DNA from: Hortaea werneckii
Lineage: Eukaryota > Ascomycota > Dothideomycetes > Mycosphaerellales > Teratosphaeriaceae
Assembly: GCA_037044905.1 (NCBI GenBank)
Contig: JBAOKB010000156.1
Coordinates: 248,001-312,000, forward strand
DNA: 64,000 nucleotides
Direction of reading: 5' to 3'
The translations under genes and the position numbers were made by a program. The notes below the pieces were generated by a model that did not search any database, was not told where the DNA came from, and was given only the letters and a program-made list of their open reading frames with translations. Shown piece after piece: positions 11,439-23,198 of this stretch; the stretch's first letter is position 1, and the number at the start of each line of letters is the position of its first letter.

Positions 11439-12006
11439 ATTGGATGTTGACAAAGGCGATCCGTGAGAAGGTTTTGGAGCGAGTCAAGGATGAATTTTAT
11501 GCTGGATTGCTTTAGCTTGCACAACACATGAGCTTGACATGACCTCCCTTGATTGGTTTAGTGGTGACCAGACTGGCACCATACCTCGTCGTTTTTGGCT
11601 TAATTCCGATCGACTAAGTGCGATAAACCCGCCTTGGGAACCAGCGATTAACGAGCATAGCATCCTTTGGTTAATGTTGAGCAGCTGCTCGTAAAGACGT
11701 AGCGGAATCGACCAGGTCCTTTACACAGAGTAGAGACGGCGCAATGTAGCAAGAGGGTAGAAAATCGTCAACAATCGGTTGCTCCTCTTGTCCCACAAAG
11801 CATTCAAGCTGTGAATCAGGTTCAACAGTTGACCGAGGGCCTCGTTATTACATCGCATCACAATATGAGATATGCGGTACAACATAGGGACTTGAGATAT
11901 AGAGCGGACACGCGGTAGGTCTATTCGCAAACAAAGAGTGCGTCCGACTTTCTACTGGTTTGTACGTCAAGGCCGCAGCTACTATGAACAATAGTCCGAC
12001 AAGGAC
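11439..12006. other. Intergenic region
   Basis: This separates two minus-strand pseudogenes. I see nothing recognisable in it. Confidence 0.5.
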
Positions 12007-13968
12007 TCAATTCAACTCAGTTTCCTGCAAACTCCTGATTACGAACGGTGCTTCTTCCCCAAACATGAGACCATGTACGTACGCATCGCCCATGAACTTA
12101 TAACGACTATTCGCTTGGGACGGACCACTAGCGGCGTATTGGCGGCGGGAGCGATGCATATCACATCATGTATCCGAAGATGCCTGGACGTGAGACCTAG
12201 GAGACCCTTCTCTGTAACAAAGAAACTTCTACAAGAGGTCACCTGCGACATGCGGAGAATAAATCTCGGGAAAGCTGGCGATCGCCTAAGGTCCGCCGCC
12301 CTTGTGACTTGTGATCGGATCGAAAGGCGTTCTAGTTCCCTCTCACATGCTGAAGTGGCTACAGTGTCGCCTTTCTCCGCCAGAGCCTCCAAACTCTCGC
12401 GGAGGACTTGATACCAAGTTGCTACCAAGGCTTGGCTCTGTGAAATAGGGAGACTACCCAGCATTGCCCCCTCCATTGTCTTCCCACCCATTATAGTGCC
12501 AAGGAGTACTGATGATAGCGCGTCTCCAGTAGCGTATGGCGAAGGCAGTATTGAGCTGGCGCTCAGCAATAACGTGACCTTGCTCGCCATCGAGTTCTCT
12601 GTATGCTCAGTGCCATAAACACGCTGAACTCTGTCGAAATGGCACATTGGGATTCTCAAGCATGTTGACTCCGGTTCGGCCAGGAAGTGGAACGATGAGA
12701 CCCTGACTCCTCTTGCTGCATCAAAGCATTTGCCATTGGGATCACAATGGTCATAGCATTCGGCAGAATGATCAATAACCCGAGTGAGGTCTTGGACCCC
12801 CCACGATGGTATGCAGGAACCCATGATGGCAGGTTCTCATGGTACTCAGCCGAAGGCACAGGATCCCCTCCTGCCCAAGCCAGGACTGCCAGACTTTGGC
12901 TCTCGTCGATTACACGCCTAGTGACTGTGATGTAAACCTTCCAAAGCGGGATGTCGTAGTCGATCGCGGGGAGCAAATGTGGCGGGCGTCGCTGTCCATC
13001 TGCCAAGCCAATCAATGCGAATATGGCGTCTTGAGGTACGGTGCATTCGAAAGCGTGGCCCAGACAAAGTAGATCATACAGCATCAAGCGATTCGTCCCA
13101 GGTTTCTGCAAGTACAATTGGCGAAGCCATCCAAGGCAGCGTGCTGTATAAGTGCATTTTGTCTCCGCGTAGAAAGGGCGCAAGTCGCGAAGCATCTGCT
13201 CAGAAGGGACCAGTTGTCTATCGCTCTAGCCACGTCGATCAAGTCTCTCCACAAAATTTCCATTGATCCACACAATACTACAACCTCGGCTGCTAGGACG
13301 ACCTCTTGTAAGATCCATCGCCTGCGCCACCAACACCGTTTAAAGAGATTCAGTACACAGCGGAAATGCATGGGAGACTCAAATGTGTCTCGGATTCCGG
13401 CAGCCCTGAAGAAATCAAGATCCATCGCCATGGTCTTCAAGCCGTCGACACCTATGGAAGCAGTATCATCGTCAGGACCGAGCCATACCACAGTGCGCTC
13501 CGCCAGACTATATATCCGACCCATTAGCTGTACCTGTGCGGAGCGCTCGGCCGTGTCCCTCTGATTGATGCAAATAGCGTCGATCCAGATCCATTTCTCT
13601 TTGGTTCCAGTAGAGGCTCGTCGTCGAAGCTGTGCTATCGCGCAATGCAGGTTTTTGCCCACAACCAAGGGTTGGTCATTTACGCTGACCACATGATCTG
13701 CTTCGCGAATGATTAAACCGTGTGTTGTTTCACACTCATGATGTTGCGCACAACGCGGGCACGTTTCCGGCGAAGATGGGCCCCAGGTGTACGAAAGCGC
13801 TTCGAATGCTGGTATGTCTGCTGATATCGCATGCGGAATGTTGTCTTCGATGGTCCCTAATTGGAACTCCAACATCAAACATGCAAGATCTGTGTCCTCG
13901 GCTTCTTCTAGTATTTGCAAAAGTCTTATAGAGGTTGGCGTCGATAAAGACTCATAAAGCCCCGCCAT
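12007..13968 (-). pseudogene. Heterokaryon-incompatibility (HET) domain protein, broken in three places
   Basis: HET proteins mediate non-self recognition and programmed cell death when incompatible hyphae fuse. The N-terminal HET domain is clear: FEALSYTWG, IWIDAICINQRD, SAQVQLMGRIY with VVWLG, and WWRRRWILQEV. The downstream region, with YDLLCLGHAFECTVPQDAIFALIGLA, a PSWVPAY segment and the typical C-terminal RSFFVTEKGLLGL and YVHGLMFGEEAP, is spread over three other reading segments. Breaks lie near 13200, at the C-run 12797-12802 and near 12100-12110. No GT..AG intron of workable length explains them. With the frame changes allowed, the family-like protein ends at TGA 12007-12009, about 650 residues. 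HET genes are often decayed, so a true pseudogene is plausible. Confidence 0.8.
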
Positions 13969-14492
13969 ATTGCTATGCGACTGCGGAACTTCATATTCGG
14001 GACTTGGACCTTTGGAGTGAGAGATAGTGGATGCGTGCTTTCGTGAAGTCAGGAGTGGCTACGCCGAGTCTGTCTTTTATGTACGAGTTCGCCAGGGCGC
14101 AGCAGCTGCACAGCCACGGTCGCCAAGTCAGGATATGCACTGCAACGGGACCCTGTGCTTTCTGCAACCTGTGGTCGCTCGTGACAGAACATTCGTTGCA
14201 TCTAATTATAGTCTTTGAGGTATTACTCGAGATTAGAGCCCACAGCTGCTCAGTTGAGACTGGATTCAGTACATGCAGCTCATAGAGTCCCCTTCCACTT
14301 CCTCTCAATAGTCTTCGTGGACGATGAGGACGAGGTCTACCCGCGCTATGGCCCCGCTCAACATGAGCTGATTTATTAATCTACTGGGGAAAGTTGACAG
14401 GGTCAATCATGTCAAGATCGAGGCTTCCATCATCCGCAATGATCAGAGCTGCCACCGTCGGGTAGCAGATGCAGTCTGTACCTGCCGTCGAA
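13969..14492. other. Intergenic region
   Basis: This separates the HET pseudogene start from the 3' end of the kinase-like gene, both on the minus strand. A 105-codon minus-strand frame at 13991-14308 shows no domain. Confidence 0.4.
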
Positions 14493-15174
14493 CTATGCTG
14501 GAGAAGCGCTACGCTGCTGCTCCTGCTGCCGAACAATGATGTCCAGTACTCGATCCGCACTCTCGCTCACTGTCAAGCCGGTTGTGTCGATCGGGTGATG
14601 GCGTATCGCCCTGAAGTCGACAACGATCGTAGGATCGAGGATCTCATTATTCGTCATAATCGTTTCGAGGACAGCTATCAAGCAATGTCATCAGCAGAGG
14701 CTCTGAAGAACAGACGTAGCATTCAGGACTTACCGGGGTCATTCAACTTGGTCTTCTGGCCGTAGACACGATCCGGAGACTGTAGCCGTAGCAGGTGCTC
14801 GCTCTTCTCCACCGCGAGCGTGAATGAATGGAAAGGCACTCCCCGAGCTCGCGCAAGCTCGACATGCTCGGCATACACCGCCACATCTTCTGGGTTATGG
14901 CCTAAACACCCGGTCAGGATTATAGTGGTGATGTTCTCAGGCAGTCCTTTGAGGTCTTGGAAGACGGTCCGTCTGATAACATCGCGCAACGCCTTGTACT
15001 CATGTCCACGCCCAGGGTGAGCCGCTTCGGCAGGATCAATGATGAGGTGGTTGTCAACGAGGCGTGTGTCCGTGTCGCCGAGCTTGGAGCGGAGGGCGCG
15101 CGCGATGCCAACTTCCCTGTGCCTGGAAAGCCGTTCAGGAGAACAACGCACGCTGGAGGCTGCGCAGGCTTCAT
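14493..15174 (-). pseudogene. P-loop nucleotide/small-molecule kinase-like protein, one frame break
   Basis: Exon 1 runs 15174-14734 and exon 2 14674-14493, with an intron at 14675-14733 (GTAAGT..GATAG). The first 27 codons give VVLLNGFPGTGKLA, a Walker A motif of the GxxGxGK-L kind seen in fungal nucleotide-kinase-like proteins. The remainder (IARALRSKLGD, LVDNHLIIDPAEA, IILTGCLGHNPEDV, VDFRAIRHHPIDTTGLT) is one base out of phase. The switch lies at about 15104-15108, directly after the P-loop, so as written the product stops early. The ATG overlaps the stop of an upstream 60-codon frame (ATGA at 15171-15174). Loss of one base or a sequence error are equally possible. Specific substrate is unknown. 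Confidence 0.65.
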
Positions 15175-15793
15175 GGCACGGTTTGCATATCAAGGTTGTT
15201 CCGGACCTCATGCCAGATGGATCTTAAGTTTGCAACCACCTCTGGTCGGTTCTTGTAGCCAAGGTAGGCCTCGCCACATTTGCCTGCCTCGTTTGCCAGT
15301 GCACGTCGCACGAAGTTTTCCCATGCAAGCGGGTGACGTGAGTCACTGACACGGTCAATCAAAAGGAAGAGGGTCGCACCTGCCGAATACGATCGTGCTG
15401 ACTTGTTTGGGCGATGTCGCTCATTGCCGCGCAGCCTGACGGGCCTATGTCGCGGCCTGTATTCCCGAGGCCGGTGGAAACGCAGCTTCTGGATAAATCA
15501 GCTGGCCGGTGAATTGCTCAAGGGAACAAGGTCGTGCGGTGTCGAGAACGACTGTGAACAGGCTGGTCAGTCAGGGTAGAGACCTCCACCAGCCGCCTTG
15601 CAGGGTGTTAATAGATTTCAATTTGTACATGTGAAGCTCCGTCACCGCTGTTGGTAAACTCTATCTTACACCCTTATTTTAAAACAGAGCGCAGAAACGT
15701 CTATCTTTCAAAACCCATCCCAAGTCCAACAAAATCCTAGATGTAACTCCATCGCTTACCCTAATGCCCAGAAAGTCGCCTTGCACACCCTCC
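15175..15793. other. Spacer with a short unassigned minus-strand frame
   Basis: On the minus strand at 15362-15171 a frame encodes HPLAWENFVRRALANEAGKC and more, ending in TGA that overlaps the kinase ATG. It stays open upstream to about 15440, where a second frame starts MSDIAQTSQHDRIRQ. It could be part of a spliced gene or a 5' extension of the kinase gene. I do not recognise it. Confidence 0.35.
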
Positions 15794-16471
15794 TTACGCG
15801 CTACTCGTCGGCGCCCTCTCATGTACCCACGCATGTCTCATCTCGGGATTAAACAGATCCGCCGTGCCCTTTCCTTCCTTGCCGCTGGGGTACTTCTTCC
15901 ATCCGCGACCATGTCCACGCTCGCGCCACAGGTTGATCATATCCGGCATCGTCTCCATCGCTTTCCTTCTCGTCTCCAGTCTCGTCTTGAGCGTGCGTTC
16001 CCAGTATTTACCCTTGACCTTCTGGCCTTCGCCGGTGCCCTTCACCCGGAGACCGTGCTCGATGCGCTTCTGTTGCTTGATCTCGGGGTGTTTGGGTGAT
16101 GGTGGCATGAGTGATAGTACATTGTGCGCTGTGGCGAGCTTGAAGAGGTCGGCTTGTCGGCGGAGCGAGTAGTGTGGTGGGTGCCAGTTGCCGGTGGATG
16201 GGTTCTTGAAGGCGAGGAAAGGGTTCTTCTTCCAGCCGAGCTGGAGATTGTCGTTCGTGGTGGTCTCGGACGGGAGAGGGACCTCTACCTGCGAGGCGCC
16301 GGCATTGGGGTCTGAGGAGGAGGTGTTCTCCGTAACGGTGATGGTTTCGCGGGCGGGCTTGGAGGTGGTGGTGGAGGCGGCGGAGAGCTGCGGTGGTGGA
16401 AAGCGCTTGAAGAAGTTGAGGAGCCTAGGAGGCAGCGAATGCGCCAGGGCGATGTTTTGGGCTGTCGCCAT
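15794..16471 (-). CDS. mrpl25: Mitochondrial large-subunit ribosomal protein mL59 (MRPL25 family)
   Basis: This is a fungal-specific component of the mitochondrial large ribosomal subunit. The single exon encodes 225 aa. LPPRLLNFFKRFPPP near the N-terminus, NPFLAFKNP, WHPPHYSLRRQADLFKLA and the long basic block (GLRVKGTGEGQKVKGKYWERT, then RRKAMETMPDMI and GHGRGWKKYPSG) match the family end to end. The ATG at 16471 (MATAQNIALAHSL) is chosen because the family begins just before LPPR; the frame is open further upstream without support. A Ser/Thr-rich insert sits at residues 25-70. It is divergently arranged with PUP3 across 337 bp. Confidence 0.9.
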   Translation of the reverse strand: MATAQNIALAHSLPPRLLNFFKRFPPPQLSAASTTTSKPARETITVTENTSSSDPNAGASQVEVPLPSETTTNDNLQLGWKKNPFLAFKNPSTGNWHPPHYSLRRQADLFKLATAHNVLSLMPPSPKHPEIKQQKRIEHGLRVKGTGEGQKVKGKYWERTLKTRLETRRKAMETMPDMINLWRERGHGRGWKKYPSGKEGKGTADLFNPEMRHAWVHERAPTSSA

Positions 16472-16808
16472 GGCTGTGAGATTCTTTGATGTAGGCGTAG
16501 TTTGGTTTATCCAGATTGGATGCTTCAGGTTCCTATGTAACTTCTTAGGCTTCTCCCCGACTTGCGATGACGGGATGAGCCGTGCGCTGTTCCGAACGCC
16601 GATGGAGCTCTCGCCTGCCATCACCTACTGCACTGTACCTCCACGCGTTGGCCTATTGCCTAACACCTCTCCGACTACAACTCGCCCATCTCGCAACTGT
16701 CACCATCTTCTTCTCACGGCTTTGATCGGTCATCAGCGGAACATTAAGCTGACTGACACATCTGTCCCTTGAACACATACATCTGGCCGACAAGACACAA
16801 CCGCAACC
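16472..16808. promoter_or_regulatory. Shared promoter region of mL59 and PUP3
   Basis: Both start codons face away from this 337-bp gap, so it must hold both promoters. I see no distinct TATA box, as is common for fungal housekeeping genes. Confidence 0.5.
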
Positions 16809-17558
16809 ATGGCCAACCCGTTCTCCATCAGTCAGTCGCATCGGCCCCATACAGCTTCCTCGATCACCTCGCTAACCATATCGATGAACAGACGGTGGCG
16901 CCTGCGTAGCAATGGTCGGCAAAGACTGCGTGGCCATTGCCTGCGATCTCCGCCTCGGCCTCCAATCCCTCACCGTCTCCAACAACTTCCCCAAGATCTT
17001 CCCATACGGCTCATCCGTCTACCTCGGCCTGACGGGTCTCGCCACCGACGTTCAGACCGTAAGCGAGCAATTCAGATACAAGGTTAACATGTATCGGCTG
17101 CGGGAGGAGCGGGATATCAGCCCCCAGACCTTTGCGAACCTGGTCAGCAGTAGTCTGTACGAGAAGCGATTTGGACCGTGGTTTGTGAGCCCGGTAGTGG
17201 CTGGTATCAATCACACAACGGGCAAGCCGTTCATATGCGGGTGAGTACAAGCCTGCGCTTGGGTTATGCATGCACGAAGCTATGGATGCTGACACACCTA
17301 TCCAACAGCTTTGACAGTATAGGCTGCATCGACTTCGCCAAGGACTTCATCGTCGCCGGTACCGCCTCCGACCAACTTTTCGGTACCTGCGAAGGTCTCT
17401 GGGAGCCTGATCTCGGCCCCGAAGACCTGTTCGAAACTTGCTCCCAAGCCCTCCTTAACGCCGTAGACAGAGACGCGCTGTCAGGCTGGGGTGCACACGT
17501 CTACATCATCGAGAAGGACAAGGTCACGAAGAGGCTATTGAAGGGCAGACAGGACTAG
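16809..17558 (+). CDS. pup3: 20S proteasome subunit beta type-3
   Basis: PUP3 is a structural, non-proteolytic beta subunit of the 20S core. Exons 16809-16830, 16892-17240 and 17309-17558 join in frame to 206 aa, the family length. Introns are 16831-16891 (61 bp) and 17241-17308 (68 bp). The sequence is strongly conserved throughout: INGGACVAMVGKDCVAIACD, YGSSVYLGLTGLATDVQT, LYEKRFGPWFVSPVVAGI, IGCIDFAKDFIVAGTASDQL, and ALLNAVDRDALSGWGAHVYI, ending KGRQD. The first exon is only seven codons, typical of the gene in related fungi. No break or missing residue was seen. Confidence 0.96.
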
Positions 17559-18760
17559 AAAGGTGGATTGAAGAGCGGGATATGCTCTTCGTCGAAATCG
17601 TTGGATTCGACAGGCAAGGAAGACCGTGGAGGCTGTATTATAGATGCCTATGATGAGAAGCATGGCGCGGCGTTCGAGGCGCAACAAAGAAATGCCCTGT
17701 ACGACTGGTCGGGAAGCTTTCCCAAGCTTCTGGCGAAATGACATGCATGTTTTACTTGAGCTGATCTGCGTGACCTCTCAGATTCAAGATCTGCTACCGG
17801 TGCCGAGAGCGAGTCTGATCAGTCGTCTGAGATCGCATGAGATCACATGAAAGGCTGTAACGTTACGGGGAGCTCTGTTTGAGACAATAAGGTGCCTCGA
17901 CTGTCGGACTACACCCATCGCACCCGCCGCATGTCTCACACAACAGAATCAACGGCACCTATAAACTGCGATGGTTGACCTGCACATTTTGGAAACCTAC
18001 CTCAGCTCATCCTTCCTATTCCTTTCCTCTACATTTTTTCCTCACATCAGAAATGACTGACTTGTATACATAAAATTTCTTGCCTGCAAGGAAAGAACAC
18101 TTTTGCCTTTTCAACTGAAGATAAGGCACTGCCTACACGGTATTACGGACCCGTTGGACGCTTTGCGCATTGAAAGGTACGCCTACCTTCTCAAGATCTT
18201 CACGCATCACGTGAAGCATGCCAGCCTAGGATGCCAAATCGCAAGCAAATGCCATTCACACTGACAGCAGCTGCCTAGTCCAACAACAATGACTATATCA
18301 TCATAACAAAGAACAGTATATACAACCCCATTGTCCTTTGCGGTCCGGACCACAATGCCATTCACCTGACGTGGAGACTTCTTTGTCTATCATGGAAGGC
18401 TTCGGTCTGGGCTCGCTCGATCTGCCATTCGTTCCATCGCAAGACGATTCCGTGGTGCTCTACACCTCTCCGGAGAAATGATGTGAATGTACAGATCAGC
18501 TCGCGGTAATGGCATTGTGCCTTGAAGTGTCTGCTGCGCCGCACTGGGGACAACACAATTTCTTTCGTCCGTGGCTAGGCAGCCTTCTGGTCATGGGCAT
18601 AAAACCTGCTGGGTGTTGCGGTATGGGGATTTTTCAACTTACACGCTTTTCTCACCACAGACGACGTCTTACGCTTTACGCTTTACGTATTCCGCTTCAC
18701 GAAGTCATACAGAAACCGCAACATCGACGTCACACGAACACCATCACACATATCAAGATC
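17559..18760. other. Intergenic region
   Basis: This is 1.2 kb between two plus-strand genes. The frame of the next gene is open from 18509, but only its part from 18761 looks like protein. I see nothing else recognisable. Confidence 0.5.
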
Positions 18761-19594
18761 ATGGGTGGCTCACCGGGTTACTTCATCCGGGCGGGCCTTG
18801 TCCCACTACACAACCAACCAATCGGCGAACTCTGCGAGCTCTGTGAAAACCCGTACAGTGCTAAGAGGATCGCCGTTCAGATCCCTTGCGGCCACACCGG
18901 CTGTAAGACTTGCATGGCCGGATGGATCGGCGGAGGACATGAACGCTGTCCTTTTTGCCGGATGCGCCTGGTCTTCAATCCACCGACCAGCATGGCACAA
19001 AGGCTGGCCCAAGAATCTCCGGGGCTAGTCCTTGATGCGCTTGGTAGGGCAGTCGCGGATTTCAAAGCCTGCATGGTACGCAAAGCCGTCGAGCGCGTCG
19101 ACGCCCTAATCGACTTCAGACCTTCCGAGGTCCTCGAAGCAGGGAAGACCTTCGCCCTCTTCGTCCGGGGCCATGTCGGCTTACCAACGTCGATGACCGG
19201 CGTCATCTTTCAAATGAGCGTCATCGACGCCCATATCCTGGCTGTGGCGAACATCGCCCCGGCATACGCCTTCGAGGTTGGGAAGCCTTACAACTCGGCA
19301 CAGCTGCGACACCTCCCAATGATCCTGGCCGCGATCCACGCCACGCTACGAGCAGTTATGCGCAGCGATATCAGTGGTGGGATGCACAGTCCCGGCTGGC
19401 TGATCAATTCACTGAGGGCCTCAGTGGATGCGCGGCTGAGGCAGCAGGGGGCTAGCTTGGAGTCCAGCGGCTTTGAAGGCAAGGAGGCGGAGGGCGCAGC
19501 CATTGGCTTGGATACCGTGCTGCAGTACATCGTCTATGTGCTGCACAGGTGTCTGATCAATAAGCCACTGCCGCCATTGCCTTTCAGCGCATGA
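18761..19594 (+). CDS. RING-finger protein
   Basis: This is a probable E3 ubiquitin ligase of 277 aa, unspliced. The C3HC4 RING occupies about residues 24-65: ELCELCENPYSAKR, IPCGHTGCKTCM, then GGGHERCPFCRM. The remainder has no domain I recognise. It is mixed helical, with an arginine/alanine-rich C-terminal half ending LNKPLPPLPFSA-like. The ATG at 18761 (MGGSPGYFIRAG) is chosen because it lies just ahead of the RING; the frame is open upstream to 18509 with lower coding character. It is intact, unlike the small RING gene at 9395. Confidence 0.75.
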   Translation: MGGSPGYFIRAGLVPLHNQPIGELCELCENPYSAKRIAVQIPCGHTGCKTCMAGWIGGGHERCPFCRMRLVFNPPTSMAQRLAQESPGLVLDALGRAVADFKACMVRKAVERVDALIDFRPSEVLEAGKTFALFVRGHVGLPTSMTGVIFQMSVIDAHILAVANIAPAYAFEVGKPYNSAQLRHLPMILAAIHATLRAVMRSDISGGMHSPGWLINSLRASVDARLRQQGASLESSGFEGKEAEGAAIGLDTVLQYIVYVLHRCLINKPLPPLPFSA

Positions 19595-19910
19595 TCAAGT
19601 CGTTGCTGCGGGGATTCACAGGGCGGGCAGAAGAGGGTCGTTGATGTGCTCCCAAAAAAGGCTTACGTTTAGATATTGAATCATAAATTCAGGACAGCTT
19701 ATTGAGCTCAGCTTATCGTTCTTCAATCATCGTAATCTTTCCACGTTTATATCCGGCGTATGTGCATCAATGATCTTTAAGTAGTTGCTCTAGCGGTGTG
19801 ATAGGCTCGCTTGTGCAGCAAGGATTCGGTATTATCCCCGTGCCACGGAAACAGCTCATAACCTCCCATCATCATCATCATCACAACTTCGGGCCCAGGT
19901 ATTCGAGCAC
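19595..19910. other. Intergenic region
   Basis: A 316-bp gap before the kinase gene. A short (ATC) run at about 19869-19882 is the only visible feature. Confidence 0.5.
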
Positions 19911-21435
19911 ATGGCCGGATCGCAAAATTTCAAAGTAATATCAGCGCTGGGAGGTCCTTCTTTCAAAAGATGCTTGGTTCACGACAATGGATTCCCGCGA
20001 GTCCCTCTCCACCGCCCGGTTCGCTTGTTAAACCATTTGGCCATTCAACCTCGTCCCTTTCCATCGAAAGGCTTCCCTCTTTTGCCCACCGATACCAAAT
20101 TCGAAGAAGAAAGGCTTCCGGGCTACAAAGCCGAAGAGTACTATCCTGTATGTCTTGGCGAGGTCTTCCAATCGAAATATCAGGTCCTTGCGAAGCTAGG
20201 CTACGGAACTGCCTCTACTGTTTGGCTGTGCCGTGATCTCCAGTTGAGTACATCCATATTCCTTGCAGATCTAGGTTCTGATCATCATTTATAGTCAAGA
20301 TGAATTGCTCGCCCTGAAGGTTTGCACCATAGGCCTAAGGGAATCCCAAGAAGTGGCAATTTCCCGTCATATCAAGTCGATTGATGCTGAGAACCACCCG
20401 GGTAAAGCCCATCTGCGTGTGGTGCTGGAAAATTTCGAAGTCGAGGGACCTTGCGGTCGTCATCAATGCCTAGTATTCCCATGTCTGGGAAGGCGACTGT
20501 CGGAAATGCGAGATATGTTCGACGATGGCGCGTTAGACAAGACGATGTTGCAACGCTACCTGTACGTCATCCTCACAGTCATGGATTTCATGCACCAAGT
20601 AGGAATTGTCCACACAGGTCGGCCACCGCATCCAGATCCGTACATCGCCGTCACTGAAACCGAAAGTAGACATTTCCCCAAACAACGTCCTTGTTGGAGC
20701 CGACGACATCGCGATAAGCAAGGTTGAGGAGGCCGAGCTTGCAGAGCCCTCGCCGCGGAAAGTGCTAGCGGATCGCACCATCCATCTGTCTTATACGGTG
20801 CCGACCACATTCAAATCACCGGTTATCACAGACTTTGGCCATGCGCGCTTAGGTGACCCAGGCCAGAAGCATTCTGGAGATGTGATGCCTGGTGTGTTCC
20901 GAGCACCAGAAGTGATTGCGGGAATGGAATGGGATAGCCAGATAGACATGTGGTCTGTCGGGGTCATGGTAAGTTTGACCATAGCCCTGAGATGATAGTA
21001 ATGGCTAATAGAATAAATGTGAAAAGATTTGGAACTTACTGGAGGACGGGAATCTGTTCCAACCATTCAGGGATGGTCATCTCGACGACGAAGTACATTT
21101 TGCTCAGATGGTTTCCCTCATGGGCCCTCCGCCCAAGCAATTCCTGGAACGCAGCGATCGATGTCGTAAGTACTGGGACTCCGAAGGTGAGCACTTCCCT
21201 TTCGATCCACTTCCATCGTGAGCCTGATTATGGAGTTCAAGGAAACTGGATCGCTGCCACGCCGATACTCGAGCAAACGCTCGAGACGCGCGAGATGCGT
21301 CTGGCGGGCGACGACAGAGATCTCCTGCTGGCGCTTGTACGCAAGATCTTGAGGTGGCTGCCAGAAGAGAGGCCGTCGGCCGAAGAGCTATACGAAGACG
21401 AGTTTATACTGCAATTCATGAAGAAAGCCAAATAA
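19911..21435 (+). CDS. SRPK-like serine/threonine protein kinase
   Basis: This is a protein kinase of the fungal SRPK-like group. Five exons join to 435 aa: 19911-20242, 20295-20617, 20670-20968, 21027-21186 and 21242-21435. The intron at 20618-20669 uses the second of two adjacent acceptors, because only that one forms VHTDISPNN. Visible motifs are the glycine loop KLGYGTASTVWL, the VAIK-equivalent ALKVC, the catalytic loop HTDISPNN (HxD with T in place of R, usual in this group), DFG in TDFGHARLGD, APE in FRAPEV and DMWSVGVM. The catalytic residues are all present, so it should be active. Substrate is unknown; SRPKs typically phosphorylate SR-type splicing proteins. Confidence 0.85.
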
Positions 21436-21954
21436 TCCGTTTAATCTGGGCGCTTATGTTGGTAACCATTGTAGAACAATTTGGCCTCCATATTCCTGTA
21501 CACTAAGGCAAAGCTGGCAGCGACCGTTGAAATCAGTCATCGGTGGCTAGGCGTTGATTTTAACAAGACTTAGTAGCTGAGGCCCTGCATTATGATTATT
21601 TCAGTCCAGTGCTATATTTCAGACTCCGTAGAAGTTGGCGTCTGTGATGTTAGGGGTAGTAAACCTTTGATGTGGACGAAAGCCTCTTCAGGGCAGCCGT
21701 TTTCGGGAGTCTGTAGCAACCAAGTGATAAGGAGGATAAAGGGTGTCCGAGAATGTTAAACCGCATAAATGGGTGCTGAAGGGGGTTTGGAAAGGCGATA
21801 GTCTTTCCGAATGGGCGAATTGTCAATGCTCATGCATAGCCGGTGGTCATTTATCCCCATCATCCTCAAATTACAGCGGCAGCAATTGAATTACATCAAC
21901 AAAAGAGAAAGCGAGAGTCGCAAAAGACTTCAAAGACTACAGAAAGCTCTAGTG
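21436..21954. other. Convergent intergenic region
   Basis: The 3' flanks of the kinase gene and the next minus-strand gene meet here. Nothing is recognised. Confidence 0.5.
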
Positions 21955-23183
21955 CTATACGTGAGTAAAGACCTGTGCTTGAAACTTCAGAAAAAGGCCG
22001 ATAGAATCTCCATGATCACTAGTCCTATTGCGAAAGCCAATGGCGTCTTCCTCCAGTAGCTTCTCTTGCACAGCTCGAAATTTTGGCAATGATCGACAAT
22101 TTTCGCACGATAAACTCCCCACTACCTTTTCCCTGGCCTGTCTCGACTCACTTAACGAGCGCATACTCAAACCAATGATGCAGCGGTCGAGCTGAGAATG
22201 CCAGGTCGTAGTCCCATAAGGAAAGGTAAGACGAGCCTGAGTCCTGCCTGGGCCAAGAAGGATCTTCGGGCTCATCTTCACCATCTCCGCAAACTCAGAG
22301 CCATGACTGCCTCCTGAAGTTCCTCATCAAGAGGTGAATGGACGACTTGCAAATCTTCCGAGGAAGAATCTGTGCTTTCGTTTAGATGATCATCAGAAAG
22401 CGAAATCTCCTCTGGTGACGGCGTTCGTGATCGGTGTACCTCGGCAAACGCATCGACATCGATTACATTAGGAGAGGTTCCTCCATCATGGACCCCTTGT
22501 TCTGATGTATGCTCGACATCCTCTGACTCTACATTTTGTATGCGGATGTCGTCTGAGCCGAGGAAACTTGCAGGCGGTGAAACAACTCGGATTTGCACGT
22601 CTGAAAACGTAGACAAGGGGGCAACAGAAGTTGGAGATCCATCGGGCGACGCGGCATCGAGGTCAGAAAGCTGGTCTTGTTCGTCATGGCAGTACGATAG
22701 TGATGCAGTAGGTGGCGGAGTAGTCGTTGTTCGCTCCGAAACCGCATCAGGCATGGATGGGACGTGAAGCGGCATTTGGCCATCGTGTTGTCTATGTGGT
22801 GCGGAAATCTGACAGCACTGTGGCACCTGCGTAAGATCAGGGATCTCCAATTGCTGAAGGTCTGGTCGGTGCCTTGAAACACGCTTAGACAATGCGCCGC
22901 TGGGCTCTGTCGAAGGTCTGAATGCCTCTTGCTCTGCTGTGTCAGGCGTGCATGGTGACAGGTCAGGCGAAGCTAAATTCTCATCAGTACAGTCGACTTC
23001 ATTATCGGGAGCTTGGCCCTGTCGACGCAGTTTGTTCGAAGGCCCGAGGCCGTTGCAGTCCTGCTCGTCGCGTTTGCGCTTTGCGAATTGCCTTTCGGTC
23101 AACTCAAGATTGCCGTCGACATTATGAGACTCGTTGATCTGATATGACGATGCCTCGAAGCTGCTCTCGTATGAATGATCGGC
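21955..23183 (-). CDS. Unrecognised Ser/Pro/Asp-rich protein, frame-shifted C-terminus, no clear start
   Basis: I do not recognise this protein. From 23183 to 22278 an open frame encodes a low-complexity sequence rich in Ser, Pro, Asp and Glu, with KRKRDEQD, many SP/TP sites and NVIDVDAFAEVHRSRTPSPEE. It lacks an ATG for its first 130 codons. It is in the same frame as the Lys-rich protein directly upstream, separated only by TAG at 23199-23201. At its 3' end the frame overlaps a second frame (22284-21955) that looks like real protein (TTTWHSQLDRCIIGL, SCENCRSLPKF), which suggests a one-base shift near 22275-22292. It may be the second exon of the upstream gene or a separate gene with an unseen first exon. 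Confidence 0.4.
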
Positions 23184-23198
23184 CTGCGAGAAGGCATC

